DNA of 64,000 nucleotides from Bacteroidota bacterium (GCA_023957335.1 JAMLHC010000001.1:392017-456016); one strand, 5' to 3'. Counted from the stretch's first letter, positions 6,360 through 16,483 are shown. Numbers and translations are program-made. Notes: generated from the letters alone by a model not told the origin.

Positions 6360-7181
6360 ATGACCCCAACCTGCAAAATAATAGACGTTGACAAATTGAT
6401 TCAAGAGAAGAATCCAACACTCTTGAAAGTGATGCCTTCGTTTGTTATCAATTATCTTAAGAAGATTCTTCACGAGGATGATATCAATCAATTTCTTTTG
6501 GAAAACAAAGATAAAAATCCCATTGAGTTTAGCATAGCTGTCATGGACAAATTCAATATTCAATTAGAATACGAAGGTTTGGAACATGTTCCGGATAAAG
6601 GCGGAGCAATTATTACCATGAATCACCCGTGGGGTGGAATGGATGCGATGGCTTTGGTTTCCGTTTTACGCGAGAAAAGACCCGATATCAAATTTATTGT
6701 AAATGATGTACTGATGCATTTGGACAATTTGGCACCCATCTTTGTTGGGGTAAATAAATTTGATAAAACCGGAAGCGGTTCACTAAAGTCAGTTGAAGAA
6801 ACCTTTGCAGGTGAAAACCTATTGGGAATTTTTCCGGCAGGCTTGGTAAGCAGAAAAATCAGTGGTGAAATCAAAGACTTGGAATGGAAAAAGACTTTTA
6901 TCACCCGATCCATCAAATATGACAAACTCATTGTCCCTGCCTACATTGATGGCAAATTGAGTAACTTCTTTTACAATCTTTCCAACATACGCAAGAAACT
7001 TGGCATCAAAGCCAATATTGAGATGCTGTATTTAGTGAATGAGATGTACAAACAAGACAGTGAAAAAATAAAAATTAAATTTGGCGAGCCTATACATGCC
7101 GGTAGTTTTGACAAATCCAAAAGCCACTTGGAATGGGCGCAAGAAATTAAAAACAAAGTGTATCAACTAAAAGATTTATAA
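6360..7181 (+). CDS. glsA: PlsC-type O-acyltransferase, likely glycine/ornithine lipid second acylation (GlsA-like)
   Basis: A 273-residue membrane-associated acyltransferase of the lysophospholipid acyltransferase family. The acyl-transfer motif appears as NHPWGGMD from residue 88; the His-to-Asp spacing is one residue longer than the textbook HX4D, as in the Bacteroidota branch annotated hemolysin or OlsA-like. Later blocks are GIFPAGLVSRK (about 159-170), the substrate-phosphate region, and IVPAYIDGK. In Bacteroides thetaiotaomicron the GlsA/GlsB pair makes glycine lipids, GlsA adding the second fatty acyl chain. The gene overlaps the next start by one base (TAATG), so the two are translationally coupled. 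Amino acid specificity, glycine or ornithine, cannot be read from sequence. Confidence 0.75.
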   Translation: MTPTCKIIDVDKLIQEKNPTLLKVMPSFVINYLKKILHEDDINQFLLENKDKNPIEFSIAVMDKFNIQLEYEGLEHVPDKGGAIITMNHPWGGMDAMALVSVLREKRPDIKFIVNDVLMHLDNLAPIFVGVNKFDKTGSGSLKSVEETFAGENLLGIFPAGLVSRKISGEIKDLEWKKTFITRSIKYDKLIVPAYIDGKLSNFFYNLSNIRKKLGIKANIEMLYLVNEMYKQDSEKIKIKFGEPIHAGSFDKSKSHLEWAQEIKNKVYQLKDL

Positions 7182-8107
7182 TGCCTACGAAAGAAGCCAT
7201 CATAGCTCCTATTGACAGGAGTTTAATCAAAAGTGAATTAACGCCCGAAAGATTCGGGAAAAAGACACGCAAAGGAAATAATGAGATTTACATTATTAAC
7301 CAACACAATTCACCCAATATCATGCTCGAGATTGGCAGATTGCGCGAATTATCTTTCAGACACTCTGGCGGAGGAACCGGCAAGTCTGTTGATATTGACG
7401 AATACGACAAAATCGAACATTGTTATCATCAACTTATTGTTTGGTCGCCTGAAGATGAGGAGATTGTAGGTGGAATGAGATTTATGATTTGCAAGGATAT
7501 TATTCCACAGGATAAAGGAGCCTTTATCCCGATGTCCACTTCACATTATTTCAGCTATTCCCAAAAATTTATTGATGAATACCTTCCATATACAATTGAG
7601 TTAGGCAGAAGCTGGGTGCAACCACAGTATCAACCTTCTGTCAACCCGCGCAAAGGCATTTTTTCATTAGATAATATATGGGACGGATTGGGGCACCTGG
7701 TGATTGCCAATCCGAACATCAAGTATTTTTTTGGCAAAGTTACTATGTATCCGGATTTTGACAGAGAATCCAGAGATTTCTTACTCTATTTTATTAAAAA
7801 ATACTTTCCGGACACTGACAATTTAGTTACGTCCAAATATCCCATTACACACCAAAATGACACAAACAAGTTTATGAAATTATTGGATGGCTTGGATTTT
7901 AATGAAGGCTATAAAGTTCTCAATACTTTTGTTCGTGAAAAGGGTGAAAACATTCCTCCATTAATGAATGTTTACATGCATTTGTCTCCAACCATGAAAT
8001 CTTTTGGCACTGCGCTCAACCCTGACTTCGGAGGTGTGGAAGAAACCGGTATCATTGTTACCATCGCTGATATTTATCCTGAAAAGAAAGAGCGACATTT
8101 GAATTAA
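7181..8107 (+). CDS. glsB: GNAT-type amino acid N-acyltransferase (GlsB/OlsB-like)
   Basis: A 308-residue protein of the acyl-ACP-dependent N-acyltransferase family (OlsB/GlsB, often labelled hemolysin-like GNAT). It would attach a 3-hydroxy fatty acyl chain to the amino group of glycine or ornithine, the first step of aminolipid synthesis. Marks of the family are LRELSFRHSGGGTGK (about 54-68), DIDEYD, a QLIVW strand leading into EEIVGGMRFM, and ELGRSWVQPQYQ (about 140-152). It overlaps the upstream acyltransferase gene by one base, so both enzymes of the pathway are made together. Glycine lipid is the likelier product in this phylum, but that is inference. Confidence 0.78.
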   Translation: MPTKEAIIAPIDRSLIKSELTPERFGKKTRKGNNEIYIINQHNSPNIMLEIGRLRELSFRHSGGGTGKSVDIDEYDKIEHCYHQLIVWSPEDEEIVGGMRFMICKDIIPQDKGAFIPMSTSHYFSYSQKFIDEYLPYTIELGRSWVQPQYQPSVNPRKGIFSLDNIWDGLGHLVIANPNIKYFFGKVTMYPDFDRESRDFLLYFIKKYFPDTDNLVTSKYPITHQNDTNKFMKLLDGLDFNEGYKVLNTFVREKGENIPPLMNVYMHLSPTMKSFGTALNPDFGGVEETGIIVTIADIYPEKKERHLN

Positions 8108-8111
8108 AATA

Positions 8112-8195
8112 ATGCGTATCGAATCCGACACAGAAATCCATTTTATTGCCTTAAAAGAACGAACACGGGCACTCATCGAACAAAGTATAAAGTAA
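8112..8195 (+). CDS. Possible 27-residue peptide downstream of glsB
   Basis: An ATG frame (MRIESDTEIHFIALKERTRA and seven more residues) starts four bases after the GlsB-like stop and ends at 8195. It may be a coupled small protein or a gene remnant. No family match is evident and the length gives little statistical support. Confidence 0.2.
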   Translation: MRIESDTEIHFIALKERTRALIEQSIK

Positions 8196-8271
8196 TCCTA
8201 TTGGGTTGCAATAAAATGAAGAAAAACCAAGTAATTGCAACACTATAATCAAGAAACATAAAATATAGATA

Positions 8272-10518
8272 ATGAGGAAGTTAATTTTTTTATTGACAAT
8301 TGTTTTGCAGTTTTTCACTGTATCTGCAGACGAAGGAATGTGGATTTTGTCTTTGCTGAACAAGCAAGAGGCAGCCATGAAAGCCAAAGGATTGAAGTTG
8401 AGTGTCGATGACATTTACAATGTAAACAAATCTTCTGTGAAAGATGCTATTGTTTGGTTCAATGGCGGTTGTACCGGTGAAATTGTTTCAAATGAAGGGC
8501 TTCTTCTTACTAATCACCATTGTGGTTATGATGTGATTGCTGGACTTAGTACACCCGAAGACAATATTCTTGACAACGGCTATTATGCCAAAACCAAAGC
8601 TGATGAGAAAAAACCAAAATCTGCTCTTTCGGTTTCTATCCTTCAAAAGATTGAAGATGTAACTGCTGCTGTATTGGCAGAACTAAAAGATATCAAAGAC
8701 GAGAGTGCTCGTGCAGCCAAAATTGATGAGTTAAGCAAAAAATACAAACTAGAATACGGAAAAGACGACCCATTTTTGGATGTAAGATTGTATGAAATGT
8801 TCAAAGGCAATCAGTATTTTGTTTTTGTATATGAAAAATTTACCGATGTAAGATTTGTAGGTACTCCTCCTCAGAACGTAGGCAAATACGGAGGCGATTC
8901 TGACAATTGGATGTGGCCCAGACACACCGGTGATTTTTCTATTTTTAGGATTTATGCCAACAAAGAAAACAAACCTGCCAATTATAGCCCCGACAATGTG
9001 CCGTATAAACCCAAGCATTATTTGCCGGTTTCTCTTAAAGGTGTTTCTGAAGGAGATTTTGCTATGATTATAGGTTTCCCGGGCAGGACCAACAGATATG
9101 AGTTTGCAGAAGCCGTAAAACTATCACTTGACCAATCTAATATGAGCATTGTGGATATGAGAAATATCCGTTTAACAGAATGGCGAAAAGTAATGGACAA
9201 GGATGTAGCTACCCGCCTGAAACTTTCTTCCCGTTATGCAAGTGTTGCCAATTATTGGAAATACTATATCGGGCAGACAGAACAATTGAAAAAGCTGAAA
9301 GTGTATGACGAAAAGAAATCAGAAGAAAATCTCTTCCAAAGTTGGGCTAATAACAAAACTGAGTACAAAGACATTTTGAGCCATATACAAAGCTCTGTGG
9401 ATGCGTATCGCCCTTACGCCAAGCATTTGTACTACATTGCCGAAGGCGTCTTCACACCGGAAATTATGGCAATGGCGCGTTATATTTATGCCATCAACAA
9501 TAGCTATAAAGAACAAGACCAGACAAGTCTTGATAAAAATATCAATGCGTTCAAAACTGCCATTCAAAATAGGGATTGGAACCCTTTGTTGTGGGAGGCA
9601 GATCAACGGATATTCGCCAGAATCGTTTACAAATATTATACTGACATCGCCAAAGACCAGCAACCGGAGTTGATGTCCAAAATTGCCAAGAAATACAAAT
9701 TTGACAAGGATGGAGAAGCAGGAGCCTATAAGTTTGCGCAAGATTTTTACAAGAAAAGTCATCTAAGCACAAAAGAAAAAGCAGAGAAATTTGCAGCTAA
9801 ATTAAGCCAGAAGCAATTAGCTAAGGATAACTCATTTGAGTTCTTTAATACGTTTGCAGAGCTATTTAATAATACTATTTTACCTAAGTACAGAATATAC
9901 TTGGGCTCTTTGAATGAAAATGGCAGAACTTATATCAAAGGTCTGATGGAGATGCAAACCATGCAACCTGTAATTACGAACGAAAACGGCAAAGCAACCC
10001 TTATTACCGGAGACACCTATGAGTCTATGAAAGCAATGGAGACATTCACCAAAAAAGAATTATATCCTGACGCAAACTCATCTATCAGACTCACTTATGG
10101 AACAGTCAAAGGTTACGTGCCAAAAGATGCTGTTTATTATGATTATACTACCAATATGGAAGGTGTATTAGAAAAATACGTTCCGGGTGATATTGAATTC
10201 GATTTAAGCCCTACCTTCTTAAAGCTCGCAAGAGAGAAAAACTATGGACAATATGCCGACAAAAACGGTAAACTGAAAATAAACTTCCTTACCGACAATG
10301 ACATTACCGGAGGAAATTCAGGCTCTCCTATGATGAACGCAAATGGAGAATTGATAGGACTTGCTTTTGACGGAAATTGGGAAGCGATGAGCGGGGACAT
10401 CTATTTTGATGCCACCTACAAGCGCACCATTGCGGTTGATATTCGCTATGTGTTGTGGTGTATTGACATCTTGGGTGGCGCCCCTCATATTGTATCTGAA
10501 ATGACTATTGTAAAATAG
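8272..10518 (+). CDS. S46 family dipeptidyl-peptidase, DPP7-like
   Basis: A 748-residue exported serine dipeptidyl-peptidase that trims dipeptides from the N-termini of oligopeptides in the periplasm. A signal peptide (about 1-19, ending TVSA) precedes the chymotrypsin-like double barrel. The catalytic triad is visible: NHHCG (81-85), Asp221 in HTGDF, and Ser683 in GGNSGSP. Eighteen residues after the Ser is Gly701 in the sequence FDGNWE. DPP7 has Gly at this position and prefers hydrophobic P1 residues, while DPP11 has Arg and prefers acidic ones, so a DPP7-type specificity is expected. Length fits the family. It stands alone and converges on the minus-strand block. Confidence 0.92.
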   Translation: MRKLIFLLTIVLQFFTVSADEGMWILSLLNKQEAAMKAKGLKLSVDDIYNVNKSSVKDAIVWFNGGCTGEIVSNEGLLLTNHHCGYDVIAGLSTPEDNILDNGYYAKTKADEKKPKSALSVSILQKIEDVTAAVLAELKDIKDESARAAKIDELSKKYKLEYGKDDPFLDVRLYEMFKGNQYFVFVYEKFTDVRFVGTPPQNVGKYGGDSDNWMWPRHTGDFSIFRIYANKENKPANYSPDNVPYKPKHYLPVSLKGVSEGDFAMIIGFPGRTNRYEFAEAVKLSLDQSNMSIVDMRNIRLTEWRKVMDKDVATRLKLSSRYASVANYWKYYIGQTEQLKKLKVYDEKKSEENLFQSWANNKTEYKDILSHIQSSVDAYRPYAKHLYYIAEGVFTPEIMAMARYIYAINNSYKEQDQTSLDKNINAFKTAIQNRDWNPLLWEADQRIFARIVYKYYTDIAKDQQPELMSKIAKKYKFDKDGEAGAYKFAQDFYKKSHLSTKEKAEKFAAKLSQKQLAKDNSFEFFNTFAELFNNTILPKYRIYLGSLNENGRTYIKGLMEMQTMQPVITNENGKATLITGDTYESMKAMETFTKKELYPDANSSIRLTYGTVKGYVPKDAVYYDYTTNMEGVLEKYVPGDIEFDLSPTFLKLAREKNYGQYADKNGKLKINFLTDNDITGGNSGSPMMNANGELIGLAFDGNWEAMSGDIYFDATYKRTIAVDIRYVLWCIDILGGAPHIVSEMTIVK

Positions 10519-10531
10519 TGATTGACCTTGG

Positions 10532-10560
10532 GCAAGGGTTAGGTTGCGGCTTAACCCTGC
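10532..10560. terminator. Possible hairpin terminator between convergent genes
   Basis: AGGGTTA and TAACCCT form a 7-bp stem around a 10-base loop between the DPP7-like stop (10518) and the minus-strand gene ending at 10578. There is no strong T-tract on either side, so termination is uncertain. Confidence 0.35.
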
Positions 10561-10577
10561 AATGCAAAATTTATTTT

Positions 10578-11018
10578 CTACTTTTTAATGAGTTCTGATT
10601 TGTCAAAACTTGCAAGGCAGTAGTCGCAAATGATTTTATGCGATTTGAGTCCCAGTCCTATAAGCATTTTTTGCCAAAATGATTTCTTTTGTATAATGCT
10701 CTTATTATTCTCGTTGAGCTGACCACAAGCAGGACAAACAAACATGGAATTAATTTCATGAAGACCTAAGTCTGTACGTTGGCTTTTGCTCCTATTCAAT
10801 TCCTGCAGGAGTACATAAGCATCATCAAAATCAGTATTAGCAACCTTTAACACCACACCGCCCAATGCATTAGCATAAAGCATGTTTATGGATTCATTCT
10901 CCAAGAAACAGCGAATACCTTGAGTTTCGAGTGTTGATTTAACCAAATAGGCTTCGGTGCTATTGTTAAAGACAGCCAGCGTAACCAATAAAGGTACATT
11001 GTTTTTTTGGAGTTTCAT
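10578..11018 (-). CDS. DUF2007 protein with C-terminal zinc-ribbon
   Basis: A 146-residue cytoplasmic protein. Residues about 10-75 form a DUF2007 domain (putative signal-transducing, PII-like fold): LVTLAVFNNSTEAYLVKSTL, then GIRCFLENE and VANTDFDDAYVLL. The C-terminal half has two CxxC pairs (CPACG near 104 and CDYC near 136) that could bind zinc. Function is not established for the family. It is the last gene of the minus-strand block, 13 bases after the beta-barrel gene. Confidence 0.75.
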   Translation of the reverse strand: MKLQKNNVPLLVTLAVFNNSTEAYLVKSTLETQGIRCFLENESINMLYANALGGVVLKVANTDFDDAYVLLQELNRSKSQRTDLGLHEINSMFVCPACGQLNENNKSIIQKKSFWQKMLIGLGLKSHKIICDYCLASFDKSELIKK

Positions 11019-11031
11019 AATCCGATTGCTA

Positions 11032-11727
11032 TTAAAAGGTGATATTTAGTGCAACTTGCCAATTACTAAATTTATGTCCTGACGCAAAGTTACCAAGATT
11101 TCCGTATTTTTCCATGTCTCGGTTAATGTTTCGCAATCCATATTTCACATACAATGAAAAACCCATTTTGCCATATCCTACGGGAAACTCCACCGGCATT
11201 CCTGCAACCGCAGCATAATCCATAACATGCAGGGGCAGCCCATATATCATAGCAATACTTTCTTTATCCATATTTCTGAACATGGACGAACGCGCTAATA
11301 TGGAGGGTTGTACTCCCAAGAACACACGATATTTGACACTTTCCTTTTCTGAAATTTTGACTTCCTTAAACTTATACTCCAAACCTATCGGAAAATCAAA
11401 GTAAATCAGGGCAATACGTTCGATTGCACTGTCGGCACTCTCATTAAACTTAGCTCCTTTAAAACTAAAGCTTACTTCGCTATATAAGGTAAGACTCTTT
11501 GATTTGTTAAGAGGCAGTCTATTATAAACACCTCCTGTAAAAGCAAATAGTGGCAAGGGTTTTCGGTACATATCTCCATAAAAACCATTGATGGCATACC
11601 CCATCCGAATACCAAGGTCTAGGGATTCTTTCTCATCAGGATTGACATAAAAATAATCTTCTTCTTGCGCAAACATGAAGTTTGAGCCAAGCATCAGAAC
11701 AAATAATATGTAAACTCTTTTAAACAA
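11032..11727 (-). CDS. Outer membrane beta-barrel protein
   Basis: A 231-residue protein with a signal peptide (about 1-20, ending NFMFA) and repeated amphipathic strands ending in aromatic residues, closing with the C-terminal strand [12 protein letters not shown]. This is the pattern of small outer membrane beta-barrels of Bacteroidota (OMP_b-brl type). Segments such as [16 protein letters not shown] and [13 protein letters not shown] are typical strands of the family. Its start overlaps the hscA stop by eight bases, implying coupled translation, though a functional link to HscA is not obvious. Ligand or role is unknown. Confidence 0.8.
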   Translation of the reverse strand: MFKRVYILFVLMLGSNFMFAQEEDYFYVNPDEKESLDLGIRMGYAINGFYGDMYRKPLPLFAFTGGVYNRLPLNKSKSLTLYSEVSFSFKGAKFNESADSAIERIALIYFDFPIGLEYKFKEVKISEKESVKYRVFLGVQPSILARSSMFRNMDKESIAMIYGLPLHVMDYAAVAGMPVEFPVGYGKMGFSLYVKYGLRNINRDMEKYGNLGNFASGHKFSNWQVALNITF

Positions 11728-13591
11728 TTTTATTTCCTCTCAAAGATTTCTGTACAGCTTTGTCCATAAGTCTTTCTGCATAAGGTTTAGAAAACTCATT
11801 AAGGGCGTCTTTATATGCAAGTATAGTATCTTTATTTTTCTCCTGCAAGGCTTTCCTTAATTGTTCAATACGCATTCGTGTTCCTTCGACCTCTTGCACC
11901 GTCAACCAATCTTTATTTTTGTCTATAAAACGCTCTGTGGTTACAATTAATTGTTGTGAATCGGTGATAGCCTCTTGCACCATTCGCGCTTCCATGTCGC
12001 TCTTTGCATGTTTGATAGAGTCCAATAACATCGTCTCTACTTGTTCATCTGTCAGTCCGTATGCAGGTTTAATTTTTATTTCTTGTTTTACTCCTGATCG
12101 CAATTCAGCGGCATCCACTGTGAGAATACCGTCAGCATCCAACAAAAAAGTAATCTCGACTTTGGGCAACCCTGCCTGCATGGGTGGAATCCCTTTGAGT
12201 TCAAATTGTCCAAGTTTTCTATTGTCTTCCACCAACTCCCTTTCTCCTTGATACACATTGATGATGATACCGGTCTGTCCGTCTCTGGAGGTGGTGTATT
12301 GGCGACCGGCTTTGCAAGGGATTTTAGAATTTCTACTGATTAAAAAATCCATTAACCCGCCCAATGTTTCTATTCCCAATGACAAGGGAGTAACATCCAA
12401 CAATAAGACATCTTTCCTATTTCCGGCAAGCACATCTGCTTCCACAGCAGCCCCCAACGATACCACTTCATCAGGATTGAGCTTATCATTGAGTGTTTCT
12501 TTTTCAAAAAATATTTTAACAGCTTCGCAAACAGCCGGCACTCTCGTAGAGCCTCCCACCATAACCACTTCATCAATACCTGCTTTTGTTATCGAGGCAT
12601 CTGATAAAGCTTGTTTGCATGATTCTATGGTATGGTCAATAAATGGTTGAATAAGCTGATTCAATTCGGTTTTGGTCAAAGACAAAACACCGGAAAAAAC
12701 TTTACAAGCAATTTCAGTTGTCCAACTGTCTTGAGTTGATAGCGCAACTTTTGCTTGTTCAGCAGTTATCCTGAACTTCTGTGCACTCTTTTTGTCTGTT
12801 TTAAGTAAATCAAGACTAAGTCCAGTTTGTGCAATCCAATGATTTACGATAGCATGATCAAAATCATCTCCACCAAGAAAAGTGTTACCATTGGTGGCAA
12901 GTACTTCAAAAACTCCATTTTCAATTCTCAGTATTGATATATCAAAAGTTCCTCCTCCCAAATCATATACTGCTATGGTTTTATTGTGTTCTTTGTCCAA
13001 ACCAATCCCATAAGCAAGACTGGCTGCCGTAGGTTCATTGATGATGCGCAATACATCCAATCCGGCCATTTTGCCGGCATCGCGAGTTGCTTGTCTTTGT
13101 GCATCATTAAAATAAGCCGGAACCGTGATAACAGCTTTGTTTACTTCTCCTTTCAATACTTGTGATGCTCTGTCTTTCAATTCCTTCAAAATCAAGGCAG
13201 ACAATTCAATCGGATTGTAAAATTTATCTCCAATATTAATTTTGACCAATTCATCGTTTTCTTCATCAATAATTCTGTAATGAAAAAAGTCAGATTTGGA
13301 TTCAACATCTTTGTATGAGCGTCCCAGCAATCTTTTGACAGAATATATAGTGCGTTCCGGAAATAGCTCCAGCATTTCTTTTGCCTTATCGCCCACCACA
13401 GCATGATTATTTTCGTCAAAATAAACCACCGAAGGAACAATAGTATGCTGATTGTCAGACAATGCTTTAGGCGCTCCGTTTTCGGTATTACATACAGATA
13501 CAAGACTATTGGTAGTCCCAAGGTCAATTCCCACTATATACTCAGGCTTCTTGAGCGTGCCTTCTTTTACGTTGATACTAATTCTTGACAT
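11720..13591 (-). CDS. hscA: Hsp70-family chaperone, probable HscA (Fe-S cluster assembly)
   Basis: A 623-residue Hsp70 protein. The ATPase domain opens with GIDLGTTNS (residues about 22-30) and includes [28 protein letters not shown] and GGGTFDIS. The substrate-binding domain follows from about residue 385 ([17 protein letters not shown]). The N-terminal extension before the ATPase domain, the length and the ending [13 protein letters not shown] fit HscA, the chaperone that helps IscU deliver iron-sulfur clusters, better than DnaK (about 640 residues with a Gly-rich tail). A DnaK paralogue is the alternative. It starts 18 bases after korB, and KorB needs an Fe-S cluster, which supports the HscA call. 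No isc genes are nearby. Confidence 0.82.
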   Translation of the reverse strand: MSRISINVKEGTLKKPEYIVGIDLGTTNSLVSVCNTENGAPKALSDNQHTIVPSVVYFDENNHAVVGDKAKEMLELFPERTIYSVKRLLGRSYKDVESKSDFFHYRIIDEENDELVKINIGDKFYNPIELSALILKELKDRASQVLKGEVNKAVITVPAYFNDAQRQATRDAGKMAGLDVLRIINEPTAASLAYGIGLDKEHNKTIAVYDLGGGTFDISILRIENGVFEVLATNGNTFLGGDDFDHAIVNHWIAQTGLSLDLLKTDKKSAQKFRITAEQAKVALSTQDSWTTEIACKVFSGVLSLTKTELNQLIQPFIDHTIESCKQALSDASITKAGIDEVVMVGGSTRVPAVCEAVKIFFEKETLNDKLNPDEVVSLGAAVEADVLAGNRKDVLLLDVTPLSLGIETLGGLMDFLISRNSKIPCKAGRQYTTSRDGQTGIIINVYQGERELVEDNRKLGQFELKGIPPMQAGLPKVEITFLLDADGILTVDAAELRSGVKQEIKIKPAYGLTDEQVETMLLDSIKHAKSDMEARMVQEAITDSQQLIVTTERFIDKNKDWLTVQEVEGTRMRIEQLRKALQEKNKDTILAYKDALNEFSKPYAERLMDKAVQKSLRGNKIV

Positions 13592-13609
13592 TGTGTTTTA
13601 ATTAAAGTT

Positions 13610-14632
13610 TCAATCTACATTCCAAGTAAATTTTCCAGCAATAATTTTATCTATATCGTTATCACTTACCTGCTCAGATTTAACACAGAACTGTTCATCA
13701 TAAGTCAATCTATTTTTTGCGTAGAAAACTCCAAATGGTCTTGGGAAATCAGGCATAACTGTGAACTGTGCCAGCATAGTAGCTTTAAAATAATCCTCGG
13801 GGTCGTGTATCCATTCATTCTTTGAATTTACATCACTTAACCCCACTATTTCAGGTTGATGACCATTTAATACAATGGCTTTATTTCTTTCTTTACCAAA
13901 AGTGAGTTGTTTTCCTCTCTCTAAGATGATTGTGTTGTCATCTTTTAATTCTTTATCTGTAAAACTCTCAAAGGTACCGTCATTGAATATGTTACAGTTT
14001 TGATAAATTTCCACAAAAGAAGTCCCCTGAAACTGAGCAGCTTCCAAGATAGTAGCCTGCAAATGAGCCGAAAACCTGTCAATAGTTCTAGCCACAAACG
14101 AAGCACCGGCACCCAAAGTTAATGCAGGTGGGTTGAATGGTGTGTCTATTACCCCGTATGGTGATGATTTAGTAACAAGCCCGGAATGTGAAGTGGGTGA
14201 ATGTTGTCCTTTAGTTAATCCATAAATTTCATTATTAAACAAGAGTACATTTACGTTGGGATTTCGCCTGCACAAATGAATCAGATGATTTCCACCAATA
14301 GACAAACTGTCTCCATCTCCTGTAATAATCCATACATCCAACTCAGGGCGGGTTATTTTCAACCCTGTAGCAATCGCGAAGGCACGTCCATGAATGGAAT
14401 GCATTCCGTATGTATCCACGTAATAAGGAAAACGCGAAGAGCAACCAATACCGGAAATAAAAACAGTATCTTCTTTTCTTTTGCTAAGTTGTGGTAATAC
14501 CTTTTTGACAGCATTCAACACCGCATAATCTCCACAACCAGGACACCAGCGAATATCTTGGTCACTTTCAAAATCCTTAGCTGTATATACTACAGGTTGC
14601 TCAACCTGTGTCATTGATGAATCAACTTCCAT
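13610..14632 (-). CDS. korB: 2-oxoacid:ferredoxin oxidoreductase beta subunit
   Basis: The 340-residue beta subunit of a 2-oxoglutarate (or other 2-oxoacid) ferredoxin oxidoreductase, which forms acyl-CoA, CO2 and reduced ferredoxin. It carries the thiamine diphosphate and one [4Fe-4S] cluster: cysteines are seen in WCPGCGDY, GIGCSSRFP and a later NCNIFNDG. The TPP motif is GDGDSLSIGGNHLIH with NNEIYGLTKGQ downstream. The start at 14632 overlaps the korA stop by 11 bases; an ATG six codons on (14614) is an alternative. Overlap ensures equal synthesis of both subunits. 2-Oxoglutarate is the usual substrate for this two-subunit type in Bacteroidota, but pyruvate cannot be excluded. Confidence 0.92.
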   Translation of the reverse strand: MEVDSSMTQVEQPVVYTAKDFESDQDIRWCPGCGDYAVLNAVKKVLPQLSKRKEDTVFISGIGCSSRFPYYVDTYGMHSIHGRAFAIATGLKITRPELDVWIITGDGDSLSIGGNHLIHLCRRNPNVNVLLFNNEIYGLTKGQHSPTSHSGLVTKSSPYGVIDTPFNPPALTLGAGASFVARTIDRFSAHLQATILEAAQFQGTSFVEIYQNCNIFNDGTFESFTDKELKDDNTIILERGKQLTFGKERNKAIVLNGHQPEIVGLSDVNSKNEWIHDPEDYFKATMLAQFTVMPDFPRPFGVFYAKNRLTYDEQFCVKSEQVSDNDIDKIIAGKFTWNVD

Positions 14633-16463
14633 GATTAATCTCTATTATTTTTTCTAAAATCTCACGTGCAAGGAATGGTTTTCCTTTCACTTTATTTAAT
14701 TGAATAATTTCAGCGTTAAACTTACTTTTCAAGATAAAAGACAGTTGTCCCATATTAAGTTCCGGAACCAAAATCTTATCAAAATTAGCCAGTACTTTTT
14801 CAAGGTTTTTGGGAAATGGGTTTAAATATCTCAAATGTGCTTGACTAACATTAATTCCTGATTTATGTGCATCTAACACAGCGGTAGTAATTGCTCCAAG
14901 AGTTGAGCCCCAACCCAATACCAATAATTTTCCGGTATCAGGTCCATTCATAATGCTAAGTTCCGGAATAAAGTCCACTACTTTATCCACCTTTTTCTGC
15001 CTCAACTCAGTCATTTTCTGATGATTATCCGGGTCATAAGAGACATTTCCCGTAATATCTTCCTTTTCTAATCCACCGATTCTGTGCTGAATTCCTTTCA
15101 TGCCCGGTACAGCCCACTGACGCACATAATTTTCATCACGTGCATAAGGCTGGTAATCTGTTTCAGCATGAGCAAATTTTGTTTTAATTTCAGGCAAATC
15201 TTTAAGAGAAGGGAAGCGCCATGGCTCTGCTCCATTTGCGATATATCCGTCACTAAGTAAAATGACGGGGGTTACATGTTCCAAAGATAATTTGGCAGCT
15301 TGAAAAGCCATTTCAAAACACTCTTTAGGGCTGCCTGCAGCCAGTACAATCATAGGACACTCTCCATTTCGTCCAAACAATGCCTGAAACAAATCTGCTT
15401 GCTCTGTCTTTGTAGGCAAACCTGTAGAAGGACCACCTCTTTGCACATTACAAATCACCAAAGGTATTTCCAAAGAAACAGCAAGTCCAATTGCCTCGGC
15501 TTTCAAAGCCATTCCGGGACCTGAACTTACCGTTAGTCCAAGACTTCCTCCATAAGAAGCTCCAATGGCGGCACAAATTGCGGCAATCTCATCTTCTGCC
15601 ATAAAAGAATCAACACCTCGTTTCTTATGTTTAGCTAGTTCATGTAGGACATCAGAGGCAGGGGTAATAGGATAAGCACCTAAAAACAACCTTAATTTAG
15701 CCTTATGTGCAGCAGCCACAAAGCCGAGTGCCAACGCTTCATTGCCGGCAATTCCTCTGTATTTTCCGGGTTGCAAGGGTGCCGGCTTCACTACATATCG
15801 TTCATTGAAAACCTCGATAGTTTCTCCAAAATTCCATCCGGACTGAATCAACATTTTGTTCCACTCTGCCCACTCACCCTTCTTGCCAAAACGTCTTTCT
15901 GTCAACGCAAAAACCTTATCTAGTGGTCTTTGATACATCCAACACACAAGACCCAGAGCCACCATGTTCTTACCTCTTTCAATTTCTTTATTTCCGAGAC
16001 CTTTGTCAGAGAGTGTTTCTTTGGCAACCTTAGTCAAGTCCACATTGATAAGCTTATACCCTTTGGTTTGAACCTCTCCGAGCGGATCTGCATCTGCAGG
16101 ATATCCGGCAAGTTTAAGATTTTTTGCATCAAAACCGAGCGAATTTGCAATCACAATTCCGTCCGACTTCAGTGTATTCAGGTTGCTTTTGAGTGCTGCA
16201 GCATTCATTGCCACCAATACATCACAACTATCTCCCGGTGAATAAACACGTTCATTCCCAAACTGTATTTGGAATCCTGAAACCCCTGCCACAGTGCCAA
16301 TGGGGGCGCGAATTTCAGCAGGAAAATCAGGGAAAGTAGCAATGTCATTACCGGCTAATGCAGAGGTGGAAGTAAATAAATTACCTGAAACTTGCATCCC
16401 GTCACCGGAATCTCCAACAAATTTTATTACTACCGAATTAAGCTCCTTTTCTACTATCGTCAT
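14622..16463 (-). CDS. korA: 2-oxoacid:ferredoxin oxidoreductase alpha subunit (gamma-alpha fusion)
   Basis: A 613-residue subunit in which the gamma domain (about 1-190, with GDSGDGMQVSGNLF near the start) is fused to the pyrimidine-binding alpha domain (about 220-610, with GNEALALGFVAAAHKAKL, YPITPAS and SSGPGMALKAEAIG). This arrangement is standard in two-subunit KorAB enzymes. With KorB it interconverts 2-oxoacid plus CoA and acyl-CoA plus CO2 using ferredoxin. A -7 promoter element (16484-16491) lies just upstream, and a terminator separates it from actF, so korA probably starts its own transcript running into korB, hscA and beyond. Confidence 0.92.
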   Translation of the reverse strand: MTIVEKELNSVVIKFVGDSGDGMQVSGNLFTSTSALAGNDIATFPDFPAEIRAPIGTVAGVSGFQIQFGNERVYSPGDSCDVLVAMNAAALKSNLNTLKSDGIVIANSLGFDAKNLKLAGYPADADPLGEVQTKGYKLINVDLTKVAKETLSDKGLGNKEIERGKNMVALGLVCWMYQRPLDKVFALTERRFGKKGEWAEWNKMLIQSGWNFGETIEVFNERYVVKPAPLQPGKYRGIAGNEALALGFVAAAHKAKLRLFLGAYPITPASDVLHELAKHKKRGVDSFMAEDEIAAICAAIGASYGGSLGLTVSSGPGMALKAEAIGLAVSLEIPLVICNVQRGGPSTGLPTKTEQADLFQALFGRNGECPMIVLAAGSPKECFEMAFQAAKLSLEHVTPVILLSDGYIANGAEPWRFPSLKDLPEIKTKFAHAETDYQPYARDENYVRQWAVPGMKGIQHRIGGLEKEDITGNVSYDPDNHQKMTELRQKKVDKVVDFIPELSIMNGPDTGKLLVLGWGSTLGAITTAVLDAHKSGINVSQAHLRYLNPFPKNLEKVLANFDKILVPELNMGQLSFILKSKFNAEIIQLNKVKGKPFLAREILEKIIEINHGS

Positions 16464-16483
16464 CTCACTTGTGTTTGGCGCGG

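Noticed and set aside
11919-12650. Plus-strand frames inside hscA
   Set aside because: They are Ser-rich antisense shadows of the Hsp70 gene, with no independent start signals.
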